DNA from: Ascoidea rubescens DSM 1968
Lineage: Eukaryota > Ascomycota > Saccharomycetes > Ascoideales > Ascoideaceae
Direction: 5' to 3'
Assembly: GCF_001661345.1 (NCBI RefSeq)
Contig: NW_017962914.1
Coordinates: forward strand, 22,835-86,834
DNA: 64,000 nucleotides
Shown here: in pieces, positions 41,618 through 51,855 of the stretch
How positions within the stretch are numbered: the first letter of the stretch is position 1
Layout: each line of letters opens with the position of its first letter
Notes under the pieces: generated by a model
What the model was told of the DNA's origin: nothing
Database searches by the model: none
Seen by the model: only the letters and a program-made list of their open reading frames with translations
Translations under genes and position numbers: made by a program

Positions 41618-42937
41618 ATGTCCTTAGTTAACGACTGTATTGTTATTGATGCTGACTTTGAGGGCTCTGTGAAGGAATACGCCTCTATTGTTGACCAGAT
41701 CAACAGAAACAAAAAATTTTCTCAAAAGATATCCACTTTGTTGAAGAACGACAATGCCTTGCCAAAGAGCTTTTACAATGAATTGATTGAATCGGGTTTA
41801 TTATTAAAGGATTTGAGTGATAGGCAGTTTGAGCCCACATTGAACTTGTTATTTTATATATTCAGTGAGAGTTTGAAAGATAGTGAAGAAGTTTTCAACT
41901 ATTTTTTGAAAAAATTGTTAGACATCTTAGTCCAAGTTTGCCCTCAAACAAACTTGATTAAGAGCAATGGGTTAAAATTTACAAATATTTTATCAACATT
42001 AACCAATTTTTTTAATTTTATCAATAAATCAAGCACATTAAGATTTGAAATTTTAAAGAAAATTTTACAAATTTTTGAAAAATTCAATCAAAAAGAAAAA
42101 CACGAAATTTTATACTTGATTGTACCTTTAGCAGATTCCAACGCCTACTTGAATTATCTTAATGATTCCAAAACTAGTATTGATGATATCTTAAAATTCT
42201 CTTATCAATTATCAAAACTATTATACTCCGCTAGCTCCAGCTCATTTAACTCAATCTCATTTAATTTATTAAAGGACTCTTTATTGAAAAACATAATTTA
42301 TATCAACTCCAATTCAGATAACGAAATAAATCAACATATTGATTTTCTATTAGAAGTCTCTTTATTTGATGAAAACCAAATTGATTTATCGTACCTTGGT
42401 AAATTTACTTATATCACCAACCACTCAGTTAAACGTTTAAACCAAAACATTGCTTTACTCAACTCATACAATGCAGACTCATTAAATGATTTTAAAACAC
42501 TTTTGTCAAAATCACCTAAAAACACCAATAATGATATATTATTATACAAAAAACAACTATTAACTTTAATTCAATTGGCTTTATACTCACCCTCCAAGAC
42601 ATTATCATTCAAACAAATTTCCAATAGTTTGAACTTAAACTTTGCAAACACAGATGATTTGATTAAAATTCAGTTAATTTTAATTGACTCAATTAAGAAG
42701 AACTTGCTCTTTGGTAAAATCGATCAATTAAATGAATCCTTTACTGTTTACAAAATCAATTGCATATCCACAGGAAACCCCAGCAATAACTTGGACAAAA
42801 AAGACTGGATCCATATCCTACACAGTCTCAACAACTGGAAAAGTTCCATCAGGGAAGTTAAGGAAATCGTTGAAACCTCGCAACTGAAAAAGAGTAACTT
42901 GACCTCTAATAATTCCAAACAGTCTGTTGCAATTTAG
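41618..42937 (+). CDS. Translation initiation factor eIF3 subunit m (PCI domain)
   Basis: This 439-residue protein from the ATG at 41618 is helical throughout, with a PCI domain at about residues 310-415. The C-terminal block (S-K-T-L-S-F-K-Q-I, then L-F-G-K-I-D-Q near residue 370, then W-I-H-I-L-H-S-L-N-N-W-K-S-S-I-R-E-V-K) matches eIF3m, where W-x-x-L-x-x-x-L-x-x-W-K-x-x-x-x-x-V-K is characteristic. eIF3m belongs to the eIF3 octamer scaffold that brings the 43S complex to mRNA. S. cerevisiae lacks it. COP9 signalosome subunit 7 shares the fold and is the alternative, but the length and C-terminal tail favour eIF3m. In-frame sequence upstream has no ATG. Confidence 0.75.
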   Translation: MSLVNDCIVIDADFEGSVKEYASIVDQINRNKKFSQKISTLLKNDNALPKSFYNELIESGLLLKDLSDRQFEPTLNLLFYIFSESLKDSEEVFNYFLKKLLDILVQVCPQTNLIKSNGLKFTNILSTLTNFFNFINKSSTLRFEILKKILQIFEKFNQKEKHEILYLIVPLADSNAYLNYLNDSKTSIDDILKFSYQLSKLLYSASSSSFNSISFNLLKDSLLKNIIYINSNSDNEINQHIDFLLEVSLFDENQIDLSYLGKFTYITNHSVKRLNQNIALLNSYNADSLNDFKTLLSKSPKNTNNDILLYKKQLLTLIQLALYSPSKTLSFKQISNSLNLNFANTDDLIKIQLILIDSIKKNLLFGKIDQLNESFTVYKINCISTGNPSNNLDKKDWIHILHSLNNWKSSIREVKEIVETSQLKKSNLTSNNSKQSVAI

Positions 42938-43080
42938 TTTTATATTTTATGTATGTCTTATTATATAATTTCAATTTCATACTTTGTTTTTTTTCATGTT
43001 CAACTGTGCTAAAATATTTTTGTTACACAAACGAAACTTGCTAAATTTTGCATTTTTATCATAAAATGTCAAAAAAAGAC

Positions 43081-43176
43081 TCCTCATCAGGGGCTCGAAC
43101 CCTGGACATTTCGGTTCCTTGCGAAACTAGAAGAATCCCTAAAAGCCGAACGCTCTACCGACTGAGCTAATGGGGA
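43081..43176 (-). tRNA. tRNA-Lys(UUU) with a 24-base intron
   Basis: Read on the minus strand, it has a 7-base acceptor stem (TCCCCAT with ATGAGGA), D-arm TAGCTCAGTCGGTAGAGC, anticodon stem TTCGG/CCGAA with loop C-TTTT-A-A, and T-arm CAGGG-TTCGAGC-CCCTG. The anticodon is TTT. An intron of 24 bases lies one base 3' of the anticodon, the canonical position. The mature length is 72 before CCA. The acceptor has one C-A mismatch at pair 4-69. A poly-T terminator follows on the minus strand. Confidence 0.96.
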
Positions 43177-43451
43177 TGAGACTTAGTTAAAGTTCTTTTG
43201 TAAAATATTTAAGCTTAGCTATTAGTTGTCTTGATAATTTTACTGTTTTATAAACAATATTAATAGTTAAACTGGAACAGGAACAGTTTTTGTAGTTTTA
43301 TATACCGACTAATAAACAACACTGTGCAAGAGCCCCCAAAGGTGTGTTCCTAGCAGTTATTTTTTTTAAAAAAAAAAAAAGTTAAACTGGAAGTTTGAAA
43401 TACAAATAAACCTTTATTGAATTAAATTGTCTTTATATATCCTTCTGGCTA

Positions 43452-46400
43452 TCATTTATATGCTTTCTCTAACAAACTCAATGCACCAACATATCTCTGG
43501 TTGATTGAATTGTTTTTTCCTTTCTTATTTTCTTCACTGTACATCAACCTTATCATCACTTTATTTTCATTTATGTTGAATAAATTCTTATTTTCTTTGA
43601 TTTCTTGTATCAAATTATTTTGTCCCTTCCTAAATAGACTATAATAACCAATTGAATAACTGAAATCCACATCCTCTGCTTTATGAAGTATGTTTCTCAA
43701 TACTTGTTGAATAGCCATTATATTTAAATTCAATTTCTTAATACCGTTCAAATTTATCTTGCTTATTATCGATCCATTTAATATTGCAAGTCGATCGATG
43801 AAATCTGGTAATCCAACCAATATCCCATCTCGGTCTTTACAACCTAAAACATTTATCAACTTGTTATTATAATCAACAATAATTTCATTTAACAATTCAA
43901 TATCTTTCACGACTTCAATCATATCAGATTCCGGTGTCCAATAATCATTTCTAAAAGCTAAATTGAGTTGATACATGGTTCTTAATCTCATATCATATCT
44001 TAGTCCTAATAGTGTATTCCTGGATAATATTTTGAAATCTTCAATTATTTTATCAAATAAACCTGCTGATTCTCCTTCTTCCAATGTGAGATATAATTCT
44101 TCATATTTCTCTGAAATTCTAGTGTCACCGCCTTCTAAGATCAACCATTTATTTCTCAATTCCACTAGATCATCTTCGTTATTTTTCTCATTTCTTTTCT
44201 TTTCAATTTCTTCTTTACTAATAACTTTTCTTATTTTCAGTAACCACATTAATATCCATGATATACTACCTAACATTTGTGATAATAAATTAAAAGACTT
44301 CTTTGGTAACAATTGGGATTTTGATATATTTTCAAAAATGAGATTGGGTTTATCTAATAATATATCAATTTCAGCAGCTATCATGCTTTTATCGACATCA
44401 TTTTTAAGAATTTGTAGTGAGATGTGTGATAGTTGAGGAAACTTCATCCATTGCGTTGTCATTTTAATTTTTTTGTCAGTGGTAAATTCTTCTTTAGTTA
44501 TTAATTCATCATATAATCTCTGATATTTGTTTAAAAATTTGTTTAGAATTAACAAAATGATTTGGCCATATTCATTTCGATATTCCAAATTTGTGTTTAA
44601 AATTCTGCAAATTCTAGTAAATAGATGATAAAAATCGTCAGCACTTTTAAATATTTTACTATTACTGATGCCATTAAATTTAATATCGTTATCCAAATCG
44701 TTTTGATTCATATTACTATCATTGTTATCTAAATGAGATTTGAAGGTGTTCTCTTCATAGGATGAAGTGATTAATTCATATGAATCAATTTCAACAGTAT
44801 TTTCATACATATATTCAAACGAGTCATCTAATTGAGGTAAAAACGTTTTTAACATGAATTCTTTGAAGAATTCTATTGGGTCGTTTGATTCGTTTTTCAA
44901 TTCGAGAGGAAAGGTGTTTTTAGCGCCTTGAATAAAGACTAAAAAGGATTCTAGTATTACTCTCATGTTGAAAACATTTGAAGGGACAAGTGTTTCCTGT
45001 AGTGAGTATGATTCATCTTCCAAGTATAGAGGTTTGTCTTGGATTTTTTCATTTGACATGACAAAACCCGGAAAGATTTCTTGTAAAACAGATTTCAATT
45101 CTTCCGATTCCTTGATTATGATTGAGTCATTTAGTTTTGAGTCGTTTAGATGGAATAGGGTTGTGTTATTATTTTTTCTTTCAGTTAACAAATTCAGGTT
45201 ATTTTGGAAGGGTTGTTTTGATGCTGAGTGGCTAGGGTTTTTCAAGTGGCTGTTTGAAAAGACGACTGAGTCGTCGGTGATGTAGGAATAGATCAATGAT
45301 CTTGATTCGTTTTCCATGTTTTTCCAAATATCGATGAAATCGTAATTTAGTAGAGAGGCAGTTGAGTTTGAGGTTAAAATATGTTTTGATATTTCGTAGA
45401 CAACTCTATGACTCTGAAGGACTAGTAGGAATTTCGTGAAAACGTTCCAAAAGTAGTCTTGTAGCACAATGACACCTAGATCGCCGATTCCCAAGCCAAA
45501 GTCTACTTGGTTGAAGTCCAATTTATTAAAGCTTGCAGTTTCTTTAAGATTTTTGGGATGTTTTAGTCTGATTTCTTCAGCCGAGTGATTGACTAGTTTG
45601 TGTAATTCAAATGGGTTTCTTTGGGTCAAAGTTTCCAAAGCTTTGGGAAGTTTATCCAATTTGGCTAGTGTTTCTAGTAGCGATTTGATGTAATTGTAAG
45701 GGTCCATTTGCTGGTCCTTTTTGTAGGAATAGGAAGGAGATAGGTGGTTTAATTTGGAAGATTTTTCCCATTCTTTTAGAAATATTTCTAGGTTTGAGTG
45801 GATATTTGAGGATCTTTCCGAGATGTCAATGTTTATGATGTTGTGAATGTATTGTTCTAAAGTTGAAAAGCCATTGTTTGTTGATAACAAGAACTGGTTA
45901 TTTGAGGAGGAAGAGGAAGAGTAGCTGGCGGATTTGAGGTAAATTGTGGCATACAACTCTTCCATTATTGTGTCAAATAGGCTGATTCTTTGGGATTCGA
46001 GATAGGATTTGATACCAGCTAGAGCTTCGATATTCCATAGATTGTATGAGTTTGCCTGTTGTTCAGCGTAGGATAGTAGGTTTTCTACTTTTGAGAAGTT
46101 CTTTTCCACAAAGTAGTTTTCTAGTTGTTCAGGAATGTTTTTCAATATCTCAATGACGTCCAAGATCTCTATCATGTTTGCATATTTCTGGGAGTTGAGA
46201 TTGAGATCGTTGAGGTAGTCCTTTTTGTCAGTGATTTCAGCAGTGGACTGCTTCAAGTTTTCCTTTATTGCCTTGACAGTTTCCTGGGAGTCGTTGATGT
46301 ATTCGAGGACAGTAGAGTAGGAGCCAACTGAGCTGTTGAAGGCCTGGAAGTGTTCGTCGACAGCATTTTGCAAGGAGAGGCCAATTTTGGCGTACAAGCT

Positions 46401-46631
46401 GGTGAAAAGTGGGTATTTGGAGGCAAGACCAACAGAGGTGGTGTCCAACAAGGGAAGGGCCAACTCCAAAGGATTAGAGTCTTCCTGGGTAGCAGCAGAC
46501 CAGTCTCTTTCGACCTCGTTGTAGACCAGCTGCAAATTGGCCAACGACTGCTGCATTTTGTTCTTCTCCAAGTCAGAGTACTGGCTGGTGGACAAGGTCC
46601 TGGCCTTGGGTGTTTTGGGGACAGACAACAT
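43452..46631 (-). CDS. SEC8: Exocyst subunit Sec8
   Basis: This is a component of the exocyst, which tethers secretory vesicles to the plasma membrane at growth sites. It has 1059 residues from the ATG at 46631 (S. cerevisiae 1065). The N-terminal Sec8 signature includes Y-N-E-V-E-R-D-W near residue 41, then P-L-E-L-A-L-P-L-L-D-T-T-S-V-G-L near 58-73 and a coiled coil near 95-150. The remainder is an extended helical rod ending in a conserved region containing M-R-L-R-T-M-Y-Q-L-N near 885. An in-frame ATG 33 codons upstream (46730) would add a Cys-rich leader from a TGC repeat; I regard that as non-coding. Confidence 0.93.
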   Translation of the reverse strand: MLSVPKTPKARTLSTSQYSDLEKNKMQQSLANLQLVYNEVERDWSAATQEDSNPLELALPLLDTTSVGLASKYPLFTSLYAKIGLSLQNAVDEHFQAFNSSVGSYSTVLEYINDSQETVKAIKENLKQSTAEITDKKDYLNDLNLNSQKYANMIEILDVIEILKNIPEQLENYFVEKNFSKVENLLSYAEQQANSYNLWNIEALAGIKSYLESQRISLFDTIMEELYATIYLKSASYSSSSSSNNQFLLSTNNGFSTLEQYIHNIINIDISERSSNIHSNLEIFLKEWEKSSKLNHLSPSYSYKKDQQMDPYNYIKSLLETLAKLDKLPKALETLTQRNPFELHKLVNHSAEEIRLKHPKNLKETASFNKLDFNQVDFGLGIGDLGVIVLQDYFWNVFTKFLLVLQSHRVVYEISKHILTSNSTASLLNYDFIDIWKNMENESRSLIYSYITDDSVVFSNSHLKNPSHSASKQPFQNNLNLLTERKNNNTTLFHLNDSKLNDSIIIKESEELKSVLQEIFPGFVMSNEKIQDKPLYLEDESYSLQETLVPSNVFNMRVILESFLVFIQGAKNTFPLELKNESNDPIEFFKEFMLKTFLPQLDDSFEYMYENTVEIDSYELITSSYEENTFKSHLDNNDSNMNQNDLDNDIKFNGISNSKIFKSADDFYHLFTRICRILNTNLEYRNEYGQIILLILNKFLNKYQRLYDELITKEEFTTDKKIKMTTQWMKFPQLSHISLQILKNDVDKSMIAAEIDILLDKPNLIFENISKSQLLPKKSFNLLSQMLGSISWILMWLLKIRKVISKEEIEKKRNEKNNEDDLVELRNKWLILEGGDTRISEKYEELYLTLEEGESAGLFDKIIEDFKILSRNTLLGLRYDMRLRTMYQLNLAFRNDYWTPESDMIEVVKDIELLNEIIVDYNNKLINVLGCKDRDGILVGLPDFIDRLAILNGSIISKINLNGIKKLNLNIMAIQQVLRNILHKAEDVDFSYSIGYYSLFRKGQNNLIQEIKENKNLFNINENKVMIRLMYSEENKKGKNNSINQRYVGALSLLEKAYK

Positions 46632-46649
46632 GGGTGGATATGAAGCAGA

Positions 46650-46657
46650 GCAGTAGC

Positions 46658-46689
<32 letters not shown>

Positions 46690-46745
46690 AAACAGCAGAA
46701 GTAGTAGCAGCAGCAGCAGCAGTAGCCCAATGGTTAACAACAGCA
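46650..46745. repeat. (CAG)n-type microsatellite in the SEC8/ECM30 divergent promoter
   Basis: The tract is made of CAG and TAG units with minor interruptions. On the SEC8 strand it reads as TGC and TAC codons in frame with SEC8, so expansion or a start shift would alter the potential N-terminus without changing frame. Confidence 0.9.
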
Positions 46746-46885
46746 GCTCAATGATCAATGCCTCTCAGTGCTACGTGTAAATCCGCTCTAGCGCCTCCGG
46801 CAGCACAAAGCCTGCTCTTCCCCTACTTGGTGCTTGGTGCTTCCTCTGCTTCCTCTGCTTCCTCTGCTGCCTCCTCAACGCTTCC

Positions 46886-49800
46886 ATGGGTGCTGCTGAA
46901 TCAAAGCTCAGCTTCAAGACCAGGGTCTTCCATCTTGCCTCAGCAGATGAGATTGCCTCCGATGACCCCTACTGGCAGATGTTCTGGACGACTCCTGAGT
47001 CTGTGGACGACATCTTCAACTTGCTCACTGTCGACGACATCAATTTCATCTGCACCAAGAACACCACAAACTTCCTCAGGTTGATCAGAATCGTCAGCTA
47101 CAAGTTCCTCAGCTTGTCCAGCAAGAAGCAGTTTCCTCATCCCTCCCTTGCCCCAACCTCCCACCTTCTCAACTGCACCAGACTACTCACCAGATTGCTT
47201 CCCTTTCTCTTTGAGAACCCAGACTTCAACGACTACGAGACTCTTTTGTTCTGGTCCAAGGGTGTCAAGTTTGACAAAGATCCAAACCTTTCCCTGGCCT
47301 CTGCTGAAGCAACTGTTGGTACTTTGTCCCCAAATCCCAATGTTTCTCCTACAAATATACCAAAATCATCGCTTTTGTTCTCCCACATCCAGGCCCTGCC
47401 TCAATCACCACTATCACCACCATCATCTCAGCAGGAATCAACACACTCCTCTACTTCTTTAAATGTGAACATCGACAGCCCAGTATTCGAGTTTCCCTTG
47501 GGTGCTCAATTGGTATTTGCTTGCGTCAGACTACTATTCACAAGACACTTTACTATATCGCCTCCCGACAACACTGTCAACAGAAACCTAAAGGGTGTTG
47601 ATTTCACTATATGGGAACCTGGCATTGGCAATGCCAACTCAAAATACTCAGATCCCTCAACTGAAATCGACGCAAACAGACTCGACGTGCTACGATTACT
47701 ACTCACTCTATGCTCCCAATGTCTCTACATCTCTCCGGTTAACTTGGTCTCAAAGGGCTCAAGATTCCTAACTGTCTTGGTCACTTCAACCCCAAAATTA
47801 CAGCTCCTAACTCTACTTTGCTCTTTAATCAACTTGATCTGCAGAAGCTGCAAACTAAAGGACAGCAACAACACAAATGGCCTACACTACCAAAGCTCTC
47901 CCTTGCTAGAACTCAGGCACTCAATGGTAACCTACTCCTTTGAACTATTCACTCTTATGCTAGTATATCCAATTCCAAAGGACACTCTTTTCCTAAAACA
48001 ATTGGGAATCTACGACCCCTCCTACAACCCCAAATCTCACAACATTGTTCGCTTTTTCCTAAGCAAACTACACAAAAAAAATGAATTGATCTTCCTAATA
48101 ACTCATCTACTAACCTTCTTAAAACAGCCCATGCTAATCACAAGAGATAACGAACTATCTGCCTTCGCAATCATAAAAAGAACGACAAACTCAAATATAT
48201 CCGATCCTCCAATTTGGTCTACTGAAATACTAATGATAATTTGGGAACTATTCCAATGCAACAAAAATTTCAGACAATGTTTGGTCACTCTTAAAAACTT
48301 TTCAAATGAACTAATCATAACCCTTCTATACTATATAATAACCTTTCAAAACTCAGAATCACACAAAAATATCGTTCGATTAACAAGCTATCTAGTACTC
48401 TATCTCTCTTCAAATAAAGACGTCTGTCTTAACTTACTAAATCCGATCACCATGCTGTTTTATAATCAATTGCCTTCCTCTTTTAAACCAAGTCCAAATC
48501 CCATAACTTATAGAGACTTGATCGTCATTAAAATTTCTAAACTATTAATCAATGAACCAGAATTATCAAGAAATATCCTAATGCCAACATATATCGAATG
48601 GTTATATAATTTAATTCCCATTGCAATTCCAATGCGATATACTCCTCCCAATGATACTACTACTAATAATAATGAAATTAATAATGAAAATGAAAATAAT
48701 AATGAGAATAATGATCTAATTATTAGCTCTATTAATAAAGCATCGATTAATCCAGGAGGCGGATTATCAGATAATGCCGCAACATCAATAACTCAAGTCA
48801 TAATAAAACTCTCACAAACTAGATTTCTACTGGCCTCCTCAATGAATCCAGATTTATTGGCTTTGATCGTTAGAGCAATTTGTAATGCTATTTGCAGATA
48901 TCCAAAACAATCAAGAACTCTAATCTTCATCATTGTCAAAAATGCTAGAATCTATAACAGCATTTATTTGCAAATCAAGAATACTGCAACCAAAAAACAA
49001 GAATCAAGTGAAAGCATTAGCCAGATATTGAAAATGGGACTACCGAGAACAGGCAGCAATTTGTCAGTCAATACTAATAACAGCCTTGCTAATAACAACA
49101 ATACCAACGATCACAATTCAATACATTCACTTTCAGATAGTAATAGTCTTAAGACAAATAGTAGGAATTCCAGCGTTATCAGTCTTGATAGTATAGTGAA
49201 CAATGATTACAATGATGATAATAATAACAACAACAACAACAATAGCACCGACCATTTGGAGAGCATCGAAGAATTTAAACCCTTGAATGAAATTAAAAAA
49301 GAAGAAGAAGAAATAGATTCTGCTTTAAGACCTGCACCTCCAAGCGGAATGTCTGCAAAAGCAAAGGGAAAGTTGCCAGCAGATGCCCCATTATATAGAA
49401 CATGGTCTGGATTGGCTTCATTGAAAATCATACTAAAATTCATAGAATTGATTCGAAAAAATATAAACAATTTTGACGATTATAAAGTTGGAGAATCAAT
49501 CGCATTGCTTAAATCTATTGAAATAATACCAGATATAGAAGAAAAAATATCAAAAATCGCCAGTGCAGAGTACTTACCTGCAACAAATTTACCTCAGCTA
49601 AAGTTTTTATGGTCAAATGTTTCTCTAGGCTGGTATGAAAGTATACTTTGGGGACAAATCTATAGAATTGATTTTAATTTATCAATAAAGCTAAACAACA
49701 AAGATATCTCTGAGACTATTTCAAATACGTTTTCGGGATTTGGGTTTGGTGGGTTTGGTAAAAATAACAACACAAACTTGGATGCAGATGAGAATAAGAA

Positions 49801-50266
49801 TAAGAATAGAAATAGAAATAGAGCCAATGCGAATGGAAACAATAGAAACAGTTTTGGAGATGGAATTTGGTCACTAGCCAAGTGGACTACAACAAACCCA
49901 GATGCAGAAAATATTGAAATAGCAAAGAAAACACTCACGAATATCAACGTCTACAATGGAACAAATATCAAGTTGTTTAGATTAAAATCAAAAGCAAAAG
50001 ACTTTCCAACACTATTGCAGCCAAGGGGGGCGGTTGACGCTGTAGCCGACACATTTTTGAAGAAAATAACAGACTTTAGACTTGGAAACAATGAGTTGAC
50101 AAGAACCAATTCGCTGCCGGCGTTCAACACCCAAAACAACACGACCAACGACAATGGAAACAACAGCAACAGAAACTCGGTGCAGCTCAACTCCAACGTG
50201 AGACACGCTTCATTAACGATCAACAACAACAGAACAACAAGTAACCTATTTCGAGCTCCAAAGTAA
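46886..50266 (+). CDS. ECM30: HID1/Ecm30 family Golgi-associated peripheral membrane protein
   Basis: This 1126-residue protein is the HID1 orthologue (yeast Ecm30, 1274 residues), a dymeclin-like protein implicated in Golgi/secretory trafficking. The N-terminus M-G-A-A-E-S-K-L-S-F-K matches M-G-N-A-D-S-K-L in animal HID1 and provides an N-myristoylation Gly2. L-L-N-C-T-R-L-L-T-R-L-L-P-F-L-F-E near residues 94-110 is the strongest family block. The body is helical-repeat-like. Low-complexity Asn tracts lie near residues 585-615, 735-800 and 970-990. The C-terminal about 130 residues are less conserved. The ATG is 255 bases from the divergent SEC8 start. Confidence 0.92.
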   Translation: MGAAESKLSFKTRVFHLASADEIASDDPYWQMFWTTPESVDDIFNLLTVDDINFICTKNTTNFLRLIRIVSYKFLSLSSKKQFPHPSLAPTSHLLNCTRLLTRLLPFLFENPDFNDYETLLFWSKGVKFDKDPNLSLASAEATVGTLSPNPNVSPTNIPKSSLLFSHIQALPQSPLSPPSSQQESTHSSTSLNVNIDSPVFEFPLGAQLVFACVRLLFTRHFTISPPDNTVNRNLKGVDFTIWEPGIGNANSKYSDPSTEIDANRLDVLRLLLTLCSQCLYISPVNLVSKGSRFLTVLVTSTPKLQLLTLLCSLINLICRSCKLKDSNNTNGLHYQSSPLLELRHSMVTYSFELFTLMLVYPIPKDTLFLKQLGIYDPSYNPKSHNIVRFFLSKLHKKNELIFLITHLLTFLKQPMLITRDNELSAFAIIKRTTNSNISDPPIWSTEILMIIWELFQCNKNFRQCLVTLKNFSNELIITLLYYIITFQNSESHKNIVRLTSYLVLYLSSNKDVCLNLLNPITMLFYNQLPSSFKPSPNPITYRDLIVIKISKLLINEPELSRNILMPTYIEWLYNLIPIAIPMRYTPPNDTTTNNNEINNENENNNENNDLIISSINKASINPGGGLSDNAATSITQVIIKLSQTRFLLASSMNPDLLALIVRAICNAICRYPKQSRTLIFIIVKNARIYNSIYLQIKNTATKKQESSESISQILKMGLPRTGSNLSVNTNNSLANNNNTNDHNSIHSLSDSNSLKTNSRNSSVISLDSIVNNDYNDDNNNNNNNNSTDHLESIEEFKPLNEIKKEEEEIDSALRPAPPSGMSAKAKGKLPADAPLYRTWSGLASLKIILKFIELIRKNINNFDDYKVGESIALLKSIEIIPDIEEKISKIASAEYLPATNLPQLKFLWSNVSLGWYESILWGQIYRIDFNLSIKLNNKDISETISNTFSGFGFGGFGKNNNTNLDADENKNKNRNRNRANANGNNRNSFGDGIWSLAKWTTTNPDAENIEIAKKTLTNINVYNGTNIKLFRLKSKAKDFPTLLQPRGAVDAVADTFLKKITDFRLGNNELTRTNSLPAFNTQNNTTNDNGNNSNRNSVQLNSNVRHASLTINNNRTTSNLFRAPK

Positions 50267-50457
50267 GAGCGCAACACCTTCTCCATAGCTATTAGCAGTG
50301 CAATAAAAGACGTTTAGTAAAAAAATTTTGTAGTAGACTTCGATGGAAAAACTTAAAGATGCATGCCTGCATAGATTTGCAAAACATGCATCATGTAATG
50401 CTGCGTTTATTATGCAATATTGCATAGTTATACAGTTTTGTTCATGAGACCATTTTT

Positions 50458-51855
50458 GTGGATCGAGAACTTTTGATTTTTTTTGGTGAGCTTCAACAGG
50501 ATTTGAAATCGTTTGTGGAAGAATTTCAAATTGCTGCGAAATTAGCTGAGGGCACTGGATTGTTGTGCCAATTCAAATTGGATATGAAATATATTAATGA
50601 GAACGATGGCAATAATTTTGCTGCTGATCGTCGCACGAGGTCTGTCACAAATAACAATTATATTTCCAAGGTGTATGACGCGTCAAGCAGACTTCAGGAT
50701 TTTTTAGATAAAAATAAAGATAACTTATCTGCAATTAATTCTGAGTGCTTAAATGTTGATAATGTGTGGACGGATTCTGAGGATGAAGAAATGATATATA
50801 ATCGGTGCATACAGGCCTTTTCTAAGAGGAAGATTAACCAACCGATAAATTACGACGAATCTCATTCGTGGGAATATTTTAATTTAAAGATTAATGAGTT
50901 TGTTGGGTCAGAAAAGGGCATTGATGCTAAGAAAACTCCGGAAAAGCCAAAAACTAAAGAAAAACTGAAGGACAAGTCTAAATCAAAGTTTCCTGCTATT
51001 GCTCCCACTGCTGCTACGGTCGATGGCAGTAATGGCAAAAGCATTATCAATAGGGATAGCAATAGGGAAAAACGCGATTCTAATAAATTTAAATTAAGAT
51101 CATCAAATCGAACTCCAAAGTCCAAGAAATCAATCTCGAATAGAAACATTAAGGAGGTGTTGGAAGATTTCAGAGCTATTGAGAGAAATAAAAGAAAAGC
51201 TGCAAAGGAGAGACGTGAAAGAGCCTCAAAGAGAAGAAGTCTCTTAGAAGGTAATTCATCATCAAGTGCCATTGAGCCAACAAACTCAACTGCATTAGTG
51301 AAAATCTCAGATTCTGATAGTTCTAAAAATTCTGATGAATCAATAGCAAGAAACCCCTCAAACATATCAAGAAACCAAAATTCAAAATATTCATCAGGCG
51401 AGAAATCAAAACGGCTTCGCAATAACATAGAAACCGCTAGATTAAAAAGAATTAAAAAGGTAAATATAAAACTCAATAATATAAAAAGAAATATAAAAAA
51501 AGGACATACTCTTTATAAGATAGATAAATCCGAAAATATAAAAAGCGAAAATCACAAAACAGAAACAAATAACAAATCAAATTTGAACTTCACAAAACCT
51601 GAAATTAAAGCTTATAAGACTCTTGATGAATACAATGAATACATCAAGTCTCTTGAATTTCAATTACAACTCCAAAAAAGTAATAGAAAGCAATTGGAAA
51701 ACGAATCAGGCAGAAAATTGAAAAAATTTAAACTAGATCTTGAAGTTCTAGAGAATGATTTAGAAACAAGCACAAATCTAAAATTACTCAATTTAAAAAG
51801 AAAATTAAGTGACATTGACTTTGAATTGAAAATTGAAAAAATCAAATCATCTTAG
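50458..51855 (+). CDS. Unrecognised basic protein with C-terminal coiled coil; start unclear
   Basis: The frame is open from about 50427 to the stop at 51853-51855, but the first in-frame ATG is at 50584. The codons before it (e.g. E-L-Q-Q-D-L-K-S-F-V-E-E-F) look coding, which suggests a missed 5' exon or a non-AUG start (GTG at 50458). The protein is Lys/Arg/Ser-rich, with W-T-D-S-E-D-E-E near residue 103 and W-E-Y-F-N-L-K-I-N-E-F near 143. Basic nuclear-localisation-like stretches lie near 235-265, and a coiled coil covers about residues 390-465. It looks like a chromatin or kinetochore-type nuclear protein, but I do not recognise a family. Confidence 0.7.
   Translation: MDRELLIFFGELQQDLKSFVEEFQIAAKLAEGTGLLCQFKLDMKYINENDGNNFAADRRTRSVTNNNYISKVYDASSRLQDFLDKNKDNLSAINSECLNVDNVWTDSEDEEMIYNRCIQAFSKRKINQPINYDESHSWEYFNLKINEFVGSEKGIDAKKTPEKPKTKEKLKDKSKSKFPAIAPTAATVDGSNGKSIINRDSNREKRDSNKFKLRSSNRTPKSKKSISNRNIKEVLEDFRAIERNKRKAAKERRERASKRRSLLEGNSSSSAIEPTNSTALVKISDSDSSKNSDESIARNPSNISRNQNSKYSSGEKSKRLRNNIETARLKRIKKVNIKLNNIKRNIKKGHTLYKIDKSENIKSENHKTETNNKSNLNFTKPEIKAYKTLDEYNEYIKSLEFQLQLQKSNRKQLENESGRKLKKFKLDLEVLENDLETSTNLKLLNLKRKLSDIDFELKIEKIKSS

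Noticed and set aside
50862-51476. 204-codon minus-strand frame
   Set aside because: It is antisense to the unrecognised basic protein gene, whose frame is longer and has better codon structure.
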